NCBI GenBank assembly: GCA_036381035.1 | Contig: DASVDQ010000099.1 | Location: 1 to 64,000 of the forward strand | Length of the DNA: 64,000 nt | Origin: Trueperaceae bacterium | GTDB taxonomy: Bacteria > Deinococcota > Deinococci > Deinococcales > Trueperaceae | Direction: 5' to 3' | In this document: positions 55,552-64,000 of the stretch, in pieces | How the letters are laid out: each line of letters opens with the position of its first letter | How positions within the stretch are numbered: the stretch's first letter is position 1 | Program-made: the position numbers and the translations under genes | The notes under the pieces: generated by a model | Databases searched by the model: none | Told to the model about the DNA's origin: nothing | The model's input: only the letters and a program-made list of their open reading frames with translations

Positions 55552-56865
55552 CTAGGCCAGCACCTTCAGCGCCGCGTCGAGCCCCTCGAACCCGAAGGAC
55601 AGGTCCTCGCGCGAGATCGTGAGGGGCGGCGAGACGATGAGCACGTTGTAGCGTCCGAAGGCGTAGACGCCGCGCTCGCGCAGCGCCGCCGTGAGCTTGC
55701 CGATGGGAGCGTTGTCCCCGCCGTACCACGGCACGAGCGGCTCGCGCGTGGCGCGGTCCTTGACGAGCTCGATGCCGAAGAACGCGCCGACCCCGCGCAC
55801 GTCGCCGACCACGGGGTGGCGCTCCTTGAGCGTCTCGAGGCCGTCGCGGATCACGGGCTCGAGCTCCCGTGCGCGCCGGAACAGGCCCTCCTGGCGCATC
55901 GCCGTCACGGTCGCGAGGCCGGCGGCCATCGCCAGCGGGTGGCCAGAGTAGGTGTGGCCGCACATCAGCACGTTGTCGTCGAAGTGCTCGGCCAGCGACT
56001 CGCGCACGAGCACGCCGCCGAGAGGCACGTACGCCGAGGCGACGCCCTTGGCGAAGACGATCATGTCGGGCGTGACCTCGAAGCGCTGCGCCGCGAACGT
56101 CTCGCCGGTGCGGCCGAAGCCCGTCATGACCTCGTCGAACACCAGCACGATGCCGTGGCGGGCGGTGATGTCGCGCAGGCCCTTGAGGTAGCCCTCGGGG
56201 TAGACGACCACGCCGTTCGAACCGACCACGGGCTCGATCACGAGGGCGGCGATGTTCTTGGCGCCCTCGAACGTGATCACGTCCTCGAGGTGCTGCAGCG
56301 CGCGCCGCGTCTCCTCGGCCGGGTCGTCGGTGAAGAACGGCGAGTTGAACGGGTAGGGCGCGAAGAAGCGCACCACGCCCGGCATGCCCGGCTCGTTCGG
56401 CCAGCGCCTGTCCTCGCCGGTGAGGCTGCCGGCGCCCGGCGCCGAGCCGTGGAACGACCGGTATGCCACCAGCACCTTGTGCCGGCCGGTGATCATGCGC
56501 GACATCTTGACCGCGTCCTCGTTGCCCTCGCCGCCGTTGGCCGTGAAGAAGACGCGCGCGCCCTCGTCCCAGGGCGAGACCTCGGAGAGCAGCGCCGCGA
56601 AGTCGCTGCGCACGTCGTTCATCAGCGAGGGCGCGGCGTAGAGGAGGCGCTCGGCCTGGCGCTTGATCGCGTCGACGACGGCGGGGTGGCCGTGCCCGAG
56701 GTTCACGGCGACGAGGCCCGCCGAGAGGTCGAGGTAGCGCTTGCCGTCCTCGTCGTAGAGGTACGAGCCCTGGCCCCGCGTGATCGTCGGCGTGTTGACC
56801 GCCGACTGCTTGCTCCACGGGGTGAGCACGTGCTTGTGGGTGCGGCTGGTGGCGGTAGGCGACAT
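55552..56865 (-). CDS. Class III PLP aminotransferase
   Basis: A 437-residue protein. Motifs: YLDLSAGLVAVNLGHGHP, FFTANGGEGNEDAVKM, YRSFHGSAPGA, VLVFDEVMTGFGRTGE (PLP aspartate) and FAKGVASAYVPLGGVLV with the Schiff-base lysine in AKG. The closest remembered relatives are taurine/beta-alanine-pyruvate or similar omega-amino-acid aminotransferases. The substrate is not certain. ATG 56865 has GAGGGAGG upstream. No pathway partner is evident beside it. Confidence 0.88.
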   Translation of the reverse strand: MSPTATSRTHKHVLTPWSKQSAVNTPTITRGQGSYLYDEDGKRYLDLSAGLVAVNLGHGHPAVVDAIKRQAERLLYAAPSLMNDVRSDFAALLSEVSPWDEGARVFFTANGGEGNEDAVKMSRMITGRHKVLVAYRSFHGSAPGAGSLTGEDRRWPNEPGMPGVVRFFAPYPFNSPFFTDDPAEETRRALQHLEDVITFEGAKNIAALVIEPVVGSNGVVVYPEGYLKGLRDITARHGIVLVFDEVMTGFGRTGETFAAQRFEVTPDMIVFAKGVASAYVPLGGVLVRESLAEHFDDNVLMCGHTYSGHPLAMAAGLATVTAMRQEGLFRRARELEPVIRDGLETLKERHPVVGDVRGVGAFFGIELVKDRATREPLVPWYGGDNAPIGKLTAALRERGVYAFGRYNVLIVSPPLTISREDLSFGFEGLDAALKVLA

Positions 56866-57038
56866 GCTGACTGCCTCCCTCGCTGCGCCGGTCTGCCGGC
56901 GTCGCTGTGGCTCGGCTGGCAGAGTACTCCTTCCGGAACGGGCCCGGCCGCCCTCGCCTCGCGGACGCGGAGCGTCCCGGACGCCCTCGGTGTCGGGCGA
57001 TGACCGGCGCCGCCGGCCCGCGCGGCGGCTGCCCGGCC

Positions 57039-59417
57039 TCAGCCCACCCGCAGCGGACCGAAGCTCGGCAGCGGCAGGCCGGAGTCGGCGCCGCGGATCA
57101 CGTCCTCGAGGTACTCCGAGGTGGCCGTCGGCTCGTGCGGCCTCATGTAGCGCAGGTAGACGTCGCCGGCCGGGTTCGACGCCAGCGTGATCACGACCTT
57201 GCGGGCGTCGGAGGCGTGGCGCTCCACGTTCGCGATGGCCAGCTCGTTGCTGCTGCCGTACGAGCTGGAGTAGTCGGAGCCGCCGTCGGGCGGGCCGTCC
57301 CAGGCCGTGAAGTAGCCCGAGTAGGCCGCCGGTCCGCTCACCTGGGGCGGCGTCACCTCCCGGTCGAACGTCAGCGTCACCGTGGTCCCGGAGCGCGTGA
57401 GCGAGACGAGGCGCGGGCCGGTGCCGTCGACGTCCCAGCCCAGCACGTGCTCCTGGTAGGCCAGGGCGACGCGTCTGGCGAGCACCTGCTGCCCCTCGGC
57501 GCTGAGGTGGATCCTGTCGAACCGCGGCAGGTCGTGCGTCACCACCATGTGCGCGCCCTGCACCCCGCCCTCGAGGCCGGAGCTCGGGAGCAGGTGGGGG
57601 GTGCCGAGGAAGGCGCCCTCCTCGAGCCGCCGCTGGCGCTCGGCGATGTCGTGCGACTTGAGCTGCTCGACGTAGGCGTCGGTCGGGCTCTCCGCGCCGA
57701 AGCAGCAGCCGTAGGCCGCGAGCTGGGCGTAGATGATCACGGGGTCCACGGCGCCCGTCGCGCCCGCGAGCGTCGCCCGCATCGCCTCGAACACGCTCGC
57801 CGTGTAGCCCGCGTAGTCCTCCCGGAGGTCGAGGGTCGAGTTGTCCGACTCGCCCTGGTACCAGAACACGGCGCTCACCGGCCCGCCCTCCGGCTCCTGG
57901 TCCCCGACGGGGTCGTCGCGGAGGCCGGCCGACAGCAGCGCCCGGTACATCGCGCTGCCGTAGAGCGTGTCGCGGTCGGTGCCGGCGAGGTCGGCGGGCC
58001 CGAGGTACCAGCCGACGTTCGTGATGGGCCGCGGCGTCATGCGGCTGCCGCCGAGGGCGGCGGGTATCAGGTAGGCGGCGCGACCGGTGCCCGTCACGCC
58101 GGCGTCCTCGTCCCCCACCGCGAGGAGCCGGCCGAGGGACGTGCCCGCCGAGGTGCCAGGGTCGGCGTCCTCGCTGACCACGTCGAGCTGGCCCGTCGGG
58201 TCGTCCAGCGGCTCGGTGGCCGGTCGCCACCTGTAGTCGTTCCCGAGCATGCGCACGGTCGGGAAGGCGTCGCCGTCCTGCAGCTCGGCGGGGACGTCCC
58301 TGTCCCAGCCCACGGCGTTCGACTGGCCGGCGACGAGGACCGCGACGTTGCCCACGAGGACCTGGGTCTCGGCGTCCCCGGCGACGACCCGGAGGGTACC
58401 GAGGGCGTCGTTCGGGTCGGTCGTCAGCGTCCACAGCGCCGACTGGCCCTCGATGGGCCAGCTCACCTGGCCGACGAAGCCGCTGCCGTTGAGGTTCACG
58501 CCGAAGAACGCGAGCCCCGAGAGCGGGGCGTTGCCGGCGTTGCCCACGAGCACCGGCGCGCCGGCGCGCAACCGCGCGTAGCCCAGGAGCGGGGGTTTGG
58601 CCACCGGCGCGGCCTCCGCGTCGGGGAAGGCGGCCTTCACGAACGCCTGGCGCACGTCGGCCTCGTCGTAGACGCAGTCGCCGGTGAGGTCGGCGTGGAA
58701 GAGCTCGTGGGGGTCGCCGCCGGCGAGGCCTTCCTCGGCGATGGCCGTGTGGATCAGCACCACGTCGCGTAGGTCGACGTCGCCGCCGGCGTCGATGTCG
58801 CCGAGCGGGTAGGAGGCCAGCTCGGCCGGGTAGTCGGACGAGAGGCAGGCAGAGGTGGCGTCGGCGTCGGGCTCCAGCTCCGGTAGGCCGTCGTGCAGGT
58901 CCACGGGCTCGTCGGAGCCGTCCTCAGCGAAGCCGCCGAGCGCGACCGCGCCGGGGACGTCGGAGCCGTCGGGACCGTAGGCGGAGGACCCGGTCACCGC
59001 GGGCGGCGCGGCGTCGGGCGGCGAGGACCAATGGAGCGTGAGCAGGTGGCCCGACCCGGCCTCGTAGGAGAACCAGTGGACGCTCACCCTTCCGGCACCG
59101 TCGTCGCGAGCGGCCGCGATGGCGGCTGCGTCGGCCACGGTGAGCCCCCGGAACGTCGCCTCCTCGGGGTCGTAGGCGACCGTGACGACGAGCGCCGAGA
59201 CCGCGTCCTGTGCTTCGAGATGCTGCGCCAGCCACTGGCTGCCGGGCGGTGGCGGCGGGGGAGGCGGGGGCTCGGGCGGCGGTGGGAACAGCGTGTCGCA
59301 AGACGCGAGCAGGAGGGCTACCGCGAGCGCCGCCAGGGCGCCCGGCCCGGGCCGCCCACCGACGAGCGACCGGCGCGTCCTCTCGCTGACCGTCCGCAAC
59401 GGTGAAGGCTCTCCCAC
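57039..59417 (-). CDS. Lipoprotein with dockerin-like repeats and sialate O-acetylesterase-like SGNH domain
   Basis: A 792-residue protein. Lipobox LLLASC with Cys40, then a polyproline linker (about 45-58). A first domain is about 60-190; a type-I dockerin pair at about 205-265 has two calcium loops (GDIDAGGDVDLRD and ADLTGDCVYDEAD). An SGNH esterase of the SASA/CE6 kind starts at about 360: GQSNAVGW (Ser366), AALGGSRMT, FWYQGESDNS and RIHLSAEGQ (catalytic His). It probably deacetylates a glycan at the cell surface. GTG 59417 has GGAGGAGG upstream; the longer frame is rejected. A C-terminal strand domain follows. Confidence 0.82.
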   Translation of the reverse strand: MGEPSPLRTVSERTRRSLVGGRPGPGALAALAVALLLASCDTLFPPPPEPPPPPPPPPGSQWLAQHLEAQDAVSALVVTVAYDPEEATFRGLTVADAAAIAAARDDGAGRVSVHWFSYEAGSGHLLTLHWSSPPDAAPPAVTGSSAYGPDGSDVPGAVALGGFAEDGSDEPVDLHDGLPELEPDADATSACLSSDYPAELASYPLGDIDAGGDVDLRDVVLIHTAIAEEGLAGGDPHELFHADLTGDCVYDEADVRQAFVKAAFPDAEAAPVAKPPLLGYARLRAGAPVLVGNAGNAPLSGLAFFGVNLNGSGFVGQVSWPIEGQSALWTLTTDPNDALGTLRVVAGDAETQVLVGNVAVLVAGQSNAVGWDRDVPAELQDGDAFPTVRMLGNDYRWRPATEPLDDPTGQLDVVSEDADPGTSAGTSLGRLLAVGDEDAGVTGTGRAAYLIPAALGGSRMTPRPITNVGWYLGPADLAGTDRDTLYGSAMYRALLSAGLRDDPVGDQEPEGGPVSAVFWYQGESDNSTLDLREDYAGYTASVFEAMRATLAGATGAVDPVIIYAQLAAYGCCFGAESPTDAYVEQLKSHDIAERQRRLEEGAFLGTPHLLPSSGLEGGVQGAHMVVTHDLPRFDRIHLSAEGQQVLARRVALAYQEHVLGWDVDGTGPRLVSLTRSGTTVTLTFDREVTPPQVSGPAAYSGYFTAWDGPPDGGSDYSSSYGSSNELAIANVERHASDARKVVITLASNPAGDVYLRYMRPHEPTATSEYLEDVIRGADSGLPLPSFGPLRVG

Positions 59418-59750
59418 CGGCCCTCCTCCTAGGGCCGGCGCCAGCGGCGGCCGGGCCCCCGCGCGACCGTGTTCGCGCGCTGCCGTGCATCGTGTCAGCG
59501 GAAGATGTGAGCCGCGTGACGGCGGCAGCACGCTCCGCCACGCGACCGGCCGGAGGGGCTGCCATGCGCCTCTCATCTGGCCAGCGGTTTCTCATCTTCC
59601 TGCTAGTACCCTCGCACTACTCGTACGAGATCGCCTGCCCGGCTCCGTGGGGGACCGCGGATGCCGTTGGCAGCGCGAAGTGGCGATCGCAGCGGTGCCC
59701 GGCCGGGTCGGGCGCGAGGCCAGTAGTCCGGCGTACCAGAAGGAGACGAC
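59418..59750. other. Divergent promoter region between two lipoprotein genes
   Basis: A 333-base gap. It includes CTCGTACGAG (59620-59629), a perfect palindrome, and TAGTACCCT and TACTCG segments that could be promoter elements, in a locally less GC-rich stretch (59590-59630). A frame from ATG 59564 looks signal-peptide-like at first (RLSSGQRFLIFLLVPSH) but soon becomes arginine-rich. No secure gene. Confidence 0.4.
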
Positions 59751-61079
59751 GTGCAGAGACTTCGATTGGTAGCCATCTTCACGGCGCTGGCGGTCGTCGT
59801 GGCGGCCTGTGGCGAGCCGATACCACCGGCCGAGACGCACACGCTCACGGTGAACGTGGGCGGCGACGGCACGGGATCGGTGAGGTTCGACGCTGCCGAC
59901 GGCGAGAACGCGGCCGGCGCCAGCGAGCACGAGGCGGGCACGGAGGTGACCCTCGTCGCCGCGCCCGGCGACGACAGCGTCTTCGGCGGCTGGGGCGGCG
60001 CCTGCTCCGGCGCGGACCCGCAGTGCGTGGTCACGATGGACGCGGACAAGACGGTGACCGCGACGTTCACCGCGGAGCCGCAGGTGCCGGCCGAGGTGCA
60101 GCTCAACGTGGACTTCACGGGCAGCACCGGCGGCGGGACGATCGAACAGGCCGAGCTCGGCATCGCCTGCACGTTCGCGCCCGGCGCGGGCGCCACGGGC
60201 GCGTGCGGTCCCGTCACGGCCTCGACCTCGACCGCCTACACCTTCACCGCCACCCCGGCCACCGACATGGAGTTCGCTGGCTGGGCCGGCGACGCCGACG
60301 CCGCCTGTGACGACGCCAACACCACCTGCGCGGTGACGCCGGACCAGGACCCCTTCGTCGTCGTCGCCGTCTTCAGCGACCCCAACGCCGGGGCACCGGT
60401 CTCCGGCTCCGTGGCGATCGCCGGAACCCAAGACGACGGCTTCGAGTGGCGGGCCGACGCGAGCGGCGCGACGGGCGTCCCGGCCGACGTGGAGGGCAAC
60501 ACCTACAACGAACTGCGGCAGATCGGCCTCTCGTACCTGTTCCGCTACGGCGTCGAGGTCGTCTCGGGCTTCGCCTTCCGCGACCTCGAGATACCGCGGG
60601 GCGCCACGGTCCAGGAGGCCTACATCCAGTTCACGAGCATCGTGCGCGAGAACGGCTCGGGCCCGTCCGGCTCGTACGACCCCAGCGACGGCCAGCCGGT
60701 CACGCTGAAGATAAACGTCGAGGACTCGCTGGACCCGGCGCCGATCCCCTCGCGGGACCCCGGTCCGCCGTTCCCCAACAACCTCAGCAGCCGCACCCTC
60801 GTGCCCGACGCCACTGTCGACTGGGACGTCCCCGACTGGGCGGACCACGGCGAGGCGGGCCCGGCGCAGCAGACGCCGGACCTCTCGGCCCTGCTCCAGA
60901 AGCTGGTCGACAAGGGCGGCTGGACGCAGGGCGACAGCGACGTGATGTTCATCGTCTCGAACGCGGACGACTCGCCGGAGACCGGGTGGCGCCAGGTCGC
61001 CGACTTCTCCGAGACCGACGGCGACCCGGGAGAGTTCGCGGCGGTGCTGCACTACTCGTACACGCTCCCCGGACCGTAG
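59751..61079 (+). CDS. Lipoprotein with two InlB-like B-repeat domains
   Basis: A 442-residue protein. Lipobox VVVAAC with Cys20. Two repeats similar to divergent InlB B-repeats: LTVNVGGDGTGSV ... FGGWGGACSG ... VTMDADKTVTATF (about 32-107), and a second with EFAGWAGDADAACDD (about 115-205). The C-terminal half (about 215-442) is a strand-rich domain with FRDLEIPRGATVQEAYIQFTS and WDVPDWADHGEAGPAQQTP, resembling a carbohydrate- or surface-binding module seen in secreted proteins. Extracellular, lipid-anchored. GTG 59751 has AAGGAG upstream. Confidence 0.78.
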   Translation: MQRLRLVAIFTALAVVVAACGEPIPPAETHTLTVNVGGDGTGSVRFDAADGENAAGASEHEAGTEVTLVAAPGDDSVFGGWGGACSGADPQCVVTMDADKTVTATFTAEPQVPAEVQLNVDFTGSTGGGTIEQAELGIACTFAPGAGATGACGPVTASTSTAYTFTATPATDMEFAGWAGDADAACDDANTTCAVTPDQDPFVVVAVFSDPNAGAPVSGSVAIAGTQDDGFEWRADASGATGVPADVEGNTYNELRQIGLSYLFRYGVEVVSGFAFRDLEIPRGATVQEAYIQFTSIVRENGSGPSGSYDPSDGQPVTLKINVEDSLDPAPIPSRDPGPPFPNNLSSRTLVPDATVDWDVPDWADHGEAGPAQQTPDLSALLQKLVDKGGWTQGDSDVMFIVSNADDSPETGWRQVADFSETDGDPGEFAAVLHYSYTLPGP

Positions 61080-61098
61080 CGAGTCGCGGTCACCGGCG

Positions 61099-61129
61099 GG
61101 AGGTGCCCCGTGCGCTGCGGGGCACCTCC
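61099..61129 (+). terminator. Hairpin terminator of the InlB-repeat lipoprotein gene
   Basis: GGAGGTGCCCCG and CGGGGCACCTCC are perfect 12-base arms with loop TGCGCTG, 19 bases after the stop. It is followed by GCCCC, no T-run. Confidence 0.65.
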
Positions 61130-61234
61130 GCCCCTCGGGCCCCGAAGGGTCGCGTGCCGCCGTACCAGCCGGTGCGTGCCGGCGCCGCGCGCGCCAGCGG
61201 GGCGGCCGTCGCGGACAGGGGAACGCCGCTGACC

Positions 61235-61240
61235 TACCAT
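61235..61240 (+). promoter_or_regulatory. Leaderless -10 box of the acyltransferase gene
   Basis: TACCAT lies six bases (GGGCGG) before the ATG at 61247. This would start the glycan gene cluster. Confidence 0.5.
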
Positions 61241-61246
61241 GGGCGG

Positions 61247-61909
61247 ATGCGACGCGGCTTCGGCTCGGCCATCGCCCGGCGGCTCGGCGCCCCCGGGCGC
61301 CGCGTGCGGCGCTGGTGGGACCGCCGCACCATGCCGCGCTTCGCCAGCGTCGGGCCGGGGTTCGTGATGCGGCAGCCCCGCAGCGTCGTGGGCGCCGACC
61401 GCATCCACGTCGGCCGCGACGTGAAGCTCGGTCCCGGCAGCGAGCTGAAGGCGAACGTGCGCTACCCGGGAGGCTGGATGCGCCACCCGCTCGGGGAGCA
61501 CGTCGAGCAGCGCTTCGAGCCCGTGATCCGCATCGGCGACCGCGTGACGGCCACGGCCGCGCTGCAGGTCGTCGCGTTCCGGGAGGTCGTCATCGAGGAC
61601 GACGTCATGTTCGCCTCCAACGTCTTCGTCGCCGACGGCACGCACGCCACCACGAGCGGGGAGGTCCCGTACAAGTACCAGGGCATCGCGCCGGTGGCCC
61701 CGGTCCGCATCGGACGCGGCGCCTGGCTCGGTCAGAACGTGGTCGTGCTGCCCGGCGTGACGATCGGCGAGCTGGCGGTCGTGGGCGCCAACAGCGTCGT
61801 CACGCGGGACGTCCCGCCCCGCACCGTCGTGGCCGGCGTGCCGGCCCGGCCCGTGAAGACCTGGGACGAGGCGAGCGGCGCCTGGCGCCCCGCCGACTCA
61901 AGGGGGTGA
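61247..61909 (+). CDS. Left-handed beta-helix acyltransferase (WbbJ/maa type)
   Basis: A 220-residue protein. Hexapeptide-like repeats run from about 45 to 195: VGADRIHVGRDVKLGPGSEL, PVIRIGDRVTATAALQVVA, then FVADGTHATTS with the catalytic histidine, and VRIGRGAWLGQNVVVLPGVTIGELAVVGANSVVTRDV (read in parts), ending VVAGVPARPVKTWD. It transfers an acetyl or succinyl group to a sugar. It is followed by two glycosyltransferases, so it belongs to a polysaccharide cluster. Confidence 0.88.
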   Translation: MRRGFGSAIARRLGAPGRRVRRWWDRRTMPRFASVGPGFVMRQPRSVVGADRIHVGRDVKLGPGSELKANVRYPGGWMRHPLGEHVEQRFEPVIRIGDRVTATAALQVVAFREVVIEDDVMFASNVFVADGTHATTSGEVPYKYQGIAPVAPVRIGRGAWLGQNVVVLPGVTIGELAVVGANSVVTRDVPPRTVVAGVPARPVKTWDEASGAWRPADSRG

Positions 61910-61919
61910 AGCGAGCCTG

Positions 61920-62852
61920 GTGAGCCCACCGCTGGTCACGATCGGCATCCCGACGTACAACAGGGCGCGCGGCTACCTCCGCGAGGCGCTGGCGTCGGCG
62001 CTGGCGCAGACCTACGAGCGCGTCGAGGTCGTCGTGGCCGACAACTGCTCGGAGGACGACACCGCCGAGGTGGTGGCCGAGGTCGGCGCCGGCCGCGTCA
62101 GGTACCACAGGCACGAGAGGAACCTGGGCGCGCAGGCGAACTTCAACTCGCTCCTCGAGCTCGCCGCGGGCGACCACTTCGTGCTGCTGCACGACGACGA
62201 CCTGATCGACGCCGACTTCGTCGCCACCTGTGTCGCGGCCATGGGGGAGAGGCGGCCGGGCCTGGTGCGGACGGGCACCCGCGTGATCGGCGAGGACGGC
62301 CGCGTCGTGTACCAGCGCCTGAACCAGGCCCCCGGCACCGACGTCCGCGGCCTCGTCGAGGCCTGGTTCGCGAACCGCACCTCGTTCTACCTCTGCAGCA
62401 CGATGTTCGACACGGCGGTGCTGCGCGGCGTCGGCGGCTTCGACACGCCGCGCGCCCTGTTCAACGACGTGGCCGCCTACGTTCGCGTCGCCGCCGCGGC
62501 CGGGACCGTCGAGGTCCCCGACGTCAAGGCGACGTTCCGGATGCACCAGGACAGCGCCGGCAAGGCCGCGAAGGTGAGGGCGTGGGCCGAGGACGCCGCC
62601 TACGTCGTCGAGCTGATGACGGACCTGGTGTCGCCCTCGGCGGCGCTGCCGGACACCGCCTTCGCCGCGCGGGCCAGGGAGTACTTCTGCGGCAACTGCT
62701 ACCACCGGGCCAGCCGCATCGCCGACCCGCGCGCCCGGCGCGAGGCGATGGCGGCGGTGCACGAGGCCCTCGGCTGCACGCCGCCGTGGCGCTACGAGCT
62801 CGAGCGCCTCGCGCTGCGCGTGCGGCGCCGCCTGGGGCCCCGGCCCGCTTGA
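61920..62852 (+). CDS. Glycosyltransferase family 2
   Basis: A 310-residue protein. GT-A fold: VTIGIPTYNRARGYLREAL, VVVADNCSEDDT (first nucleotide-sugar aspartate) and HFVLLHDDDLIDADF with the metal-binding DDD. Single domain with a helical C-terminal part. Probably adds a sugar to a lipid-linked or surface glycan. GTG 61920 has AGGGGGTG upstream. Its stop overlaps the next gene by four bases. Confidence 0.88.
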   Translation: MSPPLVTIGIPTYNRARGYLREALASALAQTYERVEVVVADNCSEDDTAEVVAEVGAGRVRYHRHERNLGAQANFNSLLELAAGDHFVLLHDDDLIDADFVATCVAAMGERRPGLVRTGTRVIGEDGRVVYQRLNQAPGTDVRGLVEAWFANRTSFYLCSTMFDTAVLRGVGGFDTPRALFNDVAAYVRVAAAAGTVEVPDVKATFRMHQDSAGKAAKVRAWAEDAAYVVELMTDLVSPSAALPDTAFAARAREYFCGNCYHRASRIADPRARREAMAAVHEALGCTPPWRYELERLALRVRRRLGPRPA

Positions 62853-64000
62853 GCGGCGCCGCGCCCCGCGCCCGCTACCGGGTGGCGTTCCTCACGCCGG
62901 AGTACCCGACCGAGCTGACCGGCGAGGGCGGCGTGGGCAGCTACGTCCACAAGACCGCGCACCTCCTCGCGCGGGACGGCCACGACTGCACGGTGTTCGT
63001 CACCAGCGACGCCGACGAGAGGCTGCGCGACGGCGACGTCGCGGTCGTGCGGGTGGCCCGCAGCCGCTCTTCCGCGCTGCGGGGGCTCGCCTGGCTGCTG
63101 CGGCGCCTCGACCGCGCCTCCGGCTACCTGCCCGCCTACGTCGCGAACGCGCGGCGGCTGGCCGCGGCTCTCGAGGCGGAGCACGAGCGCGCGCCCTTCG
63201 ACCTCGTGCAGTCGGCGAACCTGCGGTTGGCGGGCCTGTTCGTGCGTCGGCGGGAGGGCCGGCGGCACCTCGTGCGCATCAGCACCTCGCGGCTGCTCTA
63301 CGAGCCCGCCTCCGGACGCCCCGTGACGCCTCTGGCGCGCCTCACCGAGCGCCTCGACGTGCTGGCCCAGCGCCGCGCCGACGCCTCCTACGCTCCCAGC
63401 AGGCTGCTGCAGCGCCACTTCGCCGACCGCTACGGGCTCGACGTGGGTCTCGTCTGGCCGCCTCTGCCCGTCGACGTCGCCGACCGCGGGGAGCCGCCGC
63501 CGCCGGGCCTGCCGGGGCGCTACCTCGTGCACTTCGGCTCCCTGGGGCGCCGCAAGGGCACCGACGTGGTCGCGGACGCGCTGCCCCTGGCCTGGGAGCG
63601 CGAGCCGGGGCTGCGCATGGTGTGGGCCGGCCCGCTGGCCGACGCGGCGCGCGAGCGCTACCGCGCCGCGTGGGGCGAGCGCGCCGAGCTGGTCACGCTG
63701 CTGGGCCCGCTCGCGAGGCGGCGCCTCTACGGCGTCGTGGCCGGGGCCGTCGCCAGCGTGCTGCCGTCGCTGATGGACAACCTGCCGAACACGGTCATCG
63801 AGAGCCTGGCGCTGGGCGTGCCGGTCGTCGGCACCGACGGCGCCAGCATCGACGAGCTGGTGAGGCACGGCGAGAGCGGGCTGCTCGTCCCGCCGGGCGA
63901 CGCGCCGGCCTTGGCCGACGCCCTCGTCGAGGTGTGGCGCGGCCGGCCGTTCCCGCGCGTCTCTCCGCCGGAGGAGATGCTCCCTGAACGAGCCGTGAAC
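62849..64000 (+). CDS. Glycosyltransferase family 4 (cut by window end)
   Basis: At least 384 residues, with no stop before the window end. GT-B fold: VAFLTPEYPTELTGEGGVGSYVHKTAHLLARDGHD is the nucleotide-free N-domain start (in parts); the C-domain has YLVHFGSLGRRKGTDVVADAL, the donor-binding LPSLMDNLPNTVIESLALGVPVVGTDGASIDEL (E..E pattern) and GLLVPPGDAPALADAL. A TTG start is inferred from the TTGA overlap with the GT2 gene. Confidence 0.88.
   Translation, partial: MSGAAPRARYRVAFLTPEYPTELTGEGGVGSYVHKTAHLLARDGHDCTVFVTSDADERLRDGDVAVVRVARSRSSALRGLAWLLRRLDRASGYLPAYVANARRLAAALEAEHERAPFDLVQSANLRLAGLFVRRREGRRHLVRISTSRLLYEPASGRPVTPLARLTERLDVLAQRRADASYAPSRLLQRHFADRYGLDVGLVWPPLPVDVADRGEPPPPGLPGRYLVHFGSLGRRKGTDVVADALPLAWEREPGLRMVWAGPLADAARERYRAAWGERAELVTLLGPLARRRLYGVVAGAVASVLPSLMDNLPNTVIESLALGVPVVGTDGASIDELVRHGESGLLVPPGDAPALADALVEVWRGRPFPRVSPPEEMLPERAVN

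Noticed and set aside
56866-58434. N-terminal extension of the aminotransferase to 960 residues
   Set aside because: The extra 520 residues are an out-of-frame reading of the esterase gene and are arginine/proline-rich nonsense; ATG 56865 with its ribosome site gives the normal family length.
59564-59772. Small exported protein from ATG 59564
   Set aside because: The start looks like a signal peptide, but the frame soon becomes arginine-rich, overlaps the lipoprotein gene and lacks a ribosome site.

Overview
The window reads as chromosomal DNA of a very GC-rich bacterium. My best placement is Deinococcota, probably the Truepera/Trueperaceae side. The reasons are indirect: GTG and TTG starts are common; many genes have a TAnnnT -10 box 6-7 bases before the start codon (leaderless mRNAs, as known in Deinococcus); signal peptides end in ALAQ; TPR/BTAD and HD-GYP regulators are frequent; and the heme genes are clustered with hemE, hemH and hemY together. 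I see no tRNA, rRNA, insertion sequence, prophage or CRISPR array.

Layout. 1-6 kb is a patchy accessory region: an ATPase end, a DUF2726 protein, a nonsense-riddled beta-propeller gene, an MBL hydrolase plus TDT transporter pair, a Xre/MbcA antitoxin with only a stump of its RES toxin, a DUF6504-like gene under a palindromic operator, and an HD-GYP gene split by an in-frame amber codon. 6-22 kb is rich in cyclic-di-GMP genes (two large PAS-GAF-HD-GYP receptors, a GGDEF cyclase, an EAL phosphodiesterase). Between them lie an ABC exporter, a PPC-domain secreted protein, an ImuB-like inactive polymerase, a candidate small RNA and lexA. 22.3-25.4 kb holds a 48-residue exported peptide, a 64-residue protein and a large TPR/BTAD regulator.

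25.4-37.2 kb is a complete heme pathway from glutamyl-tRNA to protoheme. hemL is divergent from a ten-gene operon hemA-hemC-hemD-hemB-(histidine kinase)-(response regulator)-hemE-hemF-hemH-hemY. Every one of the nine junctions is a 4-base overlap, and a two-component system sits inside the operon. 37-43 kb has SppA, oligoendopeptidase F, an MFS transporter and a DUF6483-like protein. 43-55.5 kb is mainly uptake: peptide ABC permeases and binding protein, a LAL-type LuxR regulator with a DUF4242 protein, a glycine betaine/proline ABC system, a DUF421 protein, and ModA/ModB without ModC. 55.5-64 kb has a class III aminotransferase, a dockerin-bearing SGNH esterase lipoprotein, another lipoprotein, and the start of a surface-glycan cluster (acyltransferase, GT2, GT4) that leaves the window.

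The most interesting observations are: a shared 19-bp palindrome ACCCT-N9-AGGGT before lexA and before the DUF6504-like gene (a candidate SOS box); an undescribed small RNA candidate between imuB and lexA; the unbroken 4-base-overlap heme operon with an internal two-component system; a ferrochelatase with animal-type [2Fe-2S] ligands; and three decayed genes within the first 6 kb.
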